Assembly: GCA_028023455.1 (NCBI GenBank)
Contig: JAQFVV010012400.1
Location: 15,369,490-15,433,489, forward strand
DNA: 64,000 nucleotides
Direction of reading: 5' to 3'
Source: Epiperipatus broadwayi
Lineage: Eukaryota > Onychophora > Udeonychophora > Euonychophora > Peripatidae
The notes beneath the pieces were generated by a model, which worked only from the letters and a program-made list of their open reading frames with translations, had not been told where the DNA came from and made no database searches. Below, piece by piece: positions 60,300 to 64,000 of the stretch (its first letter is position 1; every line of letters starts with the position of its first letter). The position numbers were made by a program, and so were the translations under genes.

Positions 60300-61140
60300 A
60301 CTTATTGTTATATCCGCACTTACGACTGTGCCAATGTTATAACTGCAAGTCATATTGTGCGGTCAGCAAATAACGTTCGCTACTGTTCAACGGCATATGC
60401 TCTCCAACGAATGGTCTGCAATGAATGCTCTGAATATTCTCTGTATTCTCTGCAATGGATGCTCTCTAAACGAATGGTCTGCACTGAATGCTCTGCCACG
60501 GATGCTCTCCAATGAATGGTCTGCACCGACTGCTCTCCAATAAATGGTCTGCAAGCAGATGCTCTCCAAACGAATGGTCTGCAACGATTTATTTCTACAG
60601 TTCGCTAAAGTTCAATTCCCACAATGTTCTTTCAGGCTGGCTGCTACAAAACGGTTCACAATGGGCCTACTTTAGCCCCAGTCCAGTGTAGCCGTACACG
60701 AACTCTTCGTAGTAAGCACTGCGACTGCCGCCAGCTATCTCCTACTGGAATTGAACAGTAACTCTACTGTAGATGCACTCCATACTGTCTGCTACTCGCT
60801 ACTGCGCGACTGCTCTCTACTGGCGTTGTCCTCTAATTGTTACACTGCTTGATGTTACCCAGTCTTCTTATCGCTCTCTGACAACTGCAACGATCAATCA
60901 ATGCACTGACCAATAAGGTAACGTCTCTTATCTAGAAACCATTTGTAATTAGCAAATATTTCTAGGAATTGTCGATCACCATTACGTCAATGCACTAATT
61001 AAATTCCTCAGCTATCAGAGCGCGATCTAAAAACAGCCTTACGAATAAATTCTAGTTTTTTCTGGAGTGCACAAAATGTCTGCCATTTTACAAAACACTA
61101 CACTTATCCCAACAAGAATTTCCCCTAATGAGATTTAAAT
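60300..61140. other. GC-richer non-coding block with minisatellite
   Basis: An abrupt composition change starts at about 60310 and ends at about 61135. It has many CTGC/CTACTG words and no recognisable protein domain. Open frames at 60355-60691 follow the minisatellite in several frames on both strands. This shows they are repeat artefacts. Possibly an interspersed repeat of unknown class. Confidence 0.5.
60397..60588. repeat. ~29-bp minisatellite
   Basis: ATGCTCTCCAACGAATGGTC plus TGCAATGA recurs with variation. Unit starts are at 60397, 60425 (diverged), 60458, 60488 (short), 60502, 60530 and 60559. There are about six to seven units, some internally deleted. Confidence 0.88.
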
Positions 61141-62629
61141 AATCCTCCTCATCCAGTATTATTAAAGAATAATATTATGGTTATGTGATTGTGCATAGTT
61201 TTCATGCTAGTAAATATTCAAAATCTTTATCTGACTATTCGGTCATTCCAAATAAAATTGATATTACTTAAAAGTTATATTTCTCTATATAAGTAAAAAC
61301 AGCTAGTAAAAAAAATCAACAAATAATTATAATTAATAAATAAAATAAAAAATTATAATTAAGCAAATTTTAATTCATATTTTTATTTCTTCTTAAAGCT
61401 AACTTTATATATATGTTTATAGCATATGATACTTGTATATAAATTGTTCATGATTTAAATAACTTTATAAAATGCTCTATAATTAAAGATGTCTGAATTA
61501 TGCTTTAAAAAAATTATACTTGAAGAAAATTTGCTTCATTAAAAAGCAATTAATAAATAATCCACATTTTCAATTCTTATTCATTTTATACATTAAGCAT
61601 TCATCAAAGAATGGTAATTATTATGATCAGTTTTATTATAAAGATAGGGACAACCATTCATGGCCCTCGCAGACAAAAAATATATATACATAATTATAAA
61701 CACCAGTCTTGGGTCTTCTATAGCTATGTATTGAGAACATTAAGAAATACTTAGAATTGTGGTGTCTTCTATAAATCCACATCCACTTTAATAGATCTGA
61801 ATGATTATGAGAATTTTGAAACCTTAATGGCTCTTCTTACAAACTATACTCATATATTCAAAAAAATAAAGTGTCATCATCATGACCAAAAGATTGTGGT
61901 ATGCCACTAAATTATTCTATATTTAAACAAATAATGATGTTCTATGTATACTTACATACCATGTATTTAAAATTTTACAATGTTCTGTGTTGGCTTGGAT
62001 AAAATGTATTCACAAACACACTTAAGCTATTAATTGTTATTTGATCAATAAATATAAACAAATAATTGTTAGATTTCTATTTATTTCAGGAAAAATGTGG
62101 GTGTGTACTAAATGTAGATTTTATTGTTACTACCATTAATGGCATCATGTAAAAACAGTGTTACAAAAATAAAATTATTTGTGTAAATTTATAGATAATA
62201 AATTTTCATGAGTTTATCTTCTGTAATTAGCACTTCATATGTATTTATGCATTAGACCTGCTATAATGAAAGTCAACAGAACAAACAAAAGTCTAAATGA
62301 AGACAGAATTAAACCACATGAAATAAATTAATTTTTTTTTAAGTGAATATTAGATAATATTCGATCAGGAGAAAGTTGTTAGGCAAAAATGTTGTTTTCA
62401 CTGCTAAATTTTACAATTTAAAGTATACTATAATGTCATGGAACAATTGAAAATAAGGTGTGCACTTCAGGAACTGTCTACATTAAATTGGCAAAGAGTC
62501 AATTTTACTGTTCATCTATAATTGGTGTAAAGTGTATTTTTATTGACTTCTTTATACCAGAATATGATAAAAAAAATCTGAGAATTACCCACTAGTGTGG
62601 TCAATGCCGTCCATTATTTTCAAAAGTAT
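61141..62629. other. AT-rich non-coding stretch
   Basis: No gene or element was recognised. The last part may include the unrecognisable 5' portion of the transposase relic that follows. Confidence 0.45.
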
Positions 62630-63325
62630 GACATCCTGTCCTCACAAAAAGTTTGTGCAAATGGGCATGTTATAGCCTTTTATATATACAGTTCAGACAG
62701 ATAATGGTGTTGTTGAATTGGAGATTATAATAGTAAAGTAGACATTAAGAAGAGAATGTTGTTCGATGATTCTACAATTAATTTGTCAAGGCACTATAGT
62801 TTATTTATAGCTGGTCCCAACAATTAACACACACTGAATGGGAAAAAGTATAGCTGGATATGTGTGACAACACTGAAATAGAATGGAATAACTACCAATG
62901 AAAAGTTTGTGTCTCTATGATGTTATCCCAAAAAAAATTAAAACTGGAGCCCCTAACAAAGTGGTTGAAATAAATGAGAATCTTTTCAGTAAATGAAAAA
63001 AACCAAGCCAACAAATATTTCCAGAGAAATGAATGTTTGGTGGCTTCTTCAGGAAGACTGTGGCCAAAACAGCAACAACTATAATAAAAGCAATCAAACA
63101 ATATGTGGAAGAGGACTAGACAATTTATTTTGAGTGCTGGAAATCATACAAAACTGATGAATTGTGAGCTGCCAGGTGACCTGCGCTTACAATTTTGTGG
63201 ATCCAGAAATGTGTCTATATTCAGAATATAGAAAGACTTTGGAGTACAGCCAAATGGCATAATAAAAAATGAGAAACAGCACACCAGCACAATTCATATT
63301 TGACCAAATTTATGTGGCAGAGACT
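62630..63325 (+). pseudogene. ISXO2/IS1595-like (Merlin) transposase relic with catalytic region
   Basis: Several stop codons and frameshifts interrupt it, but the blocks are in order. A zinc-ribbon-like CANGHVM (about 62656) is followed by YSWSQQLT-type HTH sequence near 62810 and W-N-N-Y, then K-V-C-V near 62905. In one frame from 62946 come GAPNKVVEINENLFSK (the family has V-E-I-D-E at the first catalytic Asp; here Asn), MFGGFF, KTATTIIKAIKQYVEE, and IYFECWKSYKTDEL (family S-D-x-W-K-S-Y; here Glu replaces the second Asp). After a frame change NFVDPE appears near 63191, and from 63222 QNIERLWSTAKWHNKK, then HNSYLTKFMW. This last block is diagnostic of eukaryotic ISXO2-type transposases. Both catalytic Asp residues are lost, so it is inactive. 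No TIRs were identified. Confidence 0.85.
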
Positions 63326-63626
63326 GCACAAGAAGGTAATGCTTTCATTTGTATTTTGGGTATAAAAAAATTTAATCCACCCAGTGATTGTGCTTTTATT
63401 TTTTAATAAATTTATGTTGATAAAAGTTTAGTCCCCACCCAAAATTTAGATATGGGTCATCATTTTGTGTTCAAGAAATTGAGAAGATCCCGGCATTATT
63501 TCACAAGATGACAAAGTTCAAAAGTTATCACCGGACTAATAAAAATGTATGATATTTCACAACAGCTCTAATGCGTAAATACCCAGCAATCATATCACAT
63601 ATACCAGCAGTAATCATTATAAAAAG

Positions 63627-63760
63627 GGAGACATATTTATAATATATTTTTTCATTTTCTTCCTTATATTTAACCTAATTCATTGAATAGTAAATAGTTA
63701 TTCAATGAATTATGTTAAATATAATGAAGAAAATGAAAAAATATATTATAAATGTCTCCT
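63627..63760. repeat. Near-perfect 134-bp palindrome (hairpin element)
   Basis: The left arm, from GGAGACATATTTATAATATA to TTCATTGAATA, is mirrored by the right arm, from TATTCAATGAA to TATATTATAAATGTCTCC. There are only a few differences across about 63 bp and a very short loop (around 63690-63697). It is non-coding, probably a small MITE or foldback element with a cruciform-forming capacity. Confidence 0.9.
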
Positions 63761-64000
63761 AGCATACTACAGTGCTTTCCGACATCATATCCACATATAA
63801 TAGCAAACTTCAAATCTAAAAAAAAAAATACGAACTTTCCAATGATGGAGAGATATATTCAGTATGGAAAAATTGGAGAAATATGAAAAAGAACCCTGAA
63901 ATAATTTTTAAATGGCAAGTTATAACAAAGTTTAAGATTTATTATTTTAACCTAAAAAAAAAAAAAATGGTGAACTGTAAAATAAAGTTTTACCTTTATT

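Noticed and set aside
60355-60691. Overlapping open frames on both strands at 60.4-60.7 kb
   Set aside because: All follow the minisatellite unit, whose length variation keeps frames open by chance.

Overview
This is an intergenic stretch of a nuclear animal genome, most likely an invertebrate. It is extremely AT-rich, full of short A/T tracts and microsatellites, and has no bacterial-style gene packing. I found no host protein-coding gene. Every protein similarity I can recognise belongs to a transposable element: two non-LTR retrotransposon families and two relics of an IS1595/ISXO2-type (Merlin-like) DNA transposase. The species cannot be fixed from the sequence.

Layout: 1.1-1.8 kb holds a short element with about 40-bp terminal inverted repeats (TIRs). 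4.9-5.35 kb is a 228-bp tandem duplication. 6.2-10.6 kb is a non-coding repeat (family A) that appears to be split by a 5'-truncated LINE fragment at 6.8-8.6 kb; a second, unsplit copy of A lies at 54.2-57.2 kb and carries a spaced array of a short palindromic motif. 12.39-18.69 kb is a complete but dead LINE on the minus strand, with 15-bp target-site duplications (TSDs), a gag-like ORF1 with zinc knuckles and an AT-hook-like motif, an endonuclease/reverse-transcriptase ORF2, and a pogo/Tigger-like 861-bp element inserted in its 3' UTR. 20.3 kb has the tail of an RTE-type retrotransposon.

The most interesting region is 24.1-32.7 kb. A 0.58-kb foldback element and a 1.6-kb array of roughly 335-370-bp units share a sequence that reads as a minimal type I hammerhead ribozyme: CUGAUGA core, stem II, GAA, a 3-bp stem III, an AUC cleavage triplet, and stem I made by flanking sequence. 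Several helical positions change in a compensatory way between copies. This is the architecture of metazoan retrozymes and Penelope-associated hammerhead repeats. One unit is inverted, and a later RTE retrotransposon with a 7-bp TSD has landed inside the array.

36.9-39.4 kb is a 2.47-kb DNA transposon with 33-bp TIRs. It keeps only the N-terminal part of an ISXO2-like transposase and is otherwise filled with tandem repeats. 40.7 kb has a tRNA-like SINE head. 45.7-46.3 kb is a hairpin element split by a textbook 391-bp hAT MITE with perfect 8-bp TSDs. 60.4 kb has a 29-bp minisatellite, 62.6-63.3 kb a second, dead ISXO2-like transposase, and 63.6 kb a near-perfect 134-bp palindrome. The rest is AT-rich sequence in which I see nothing specific.
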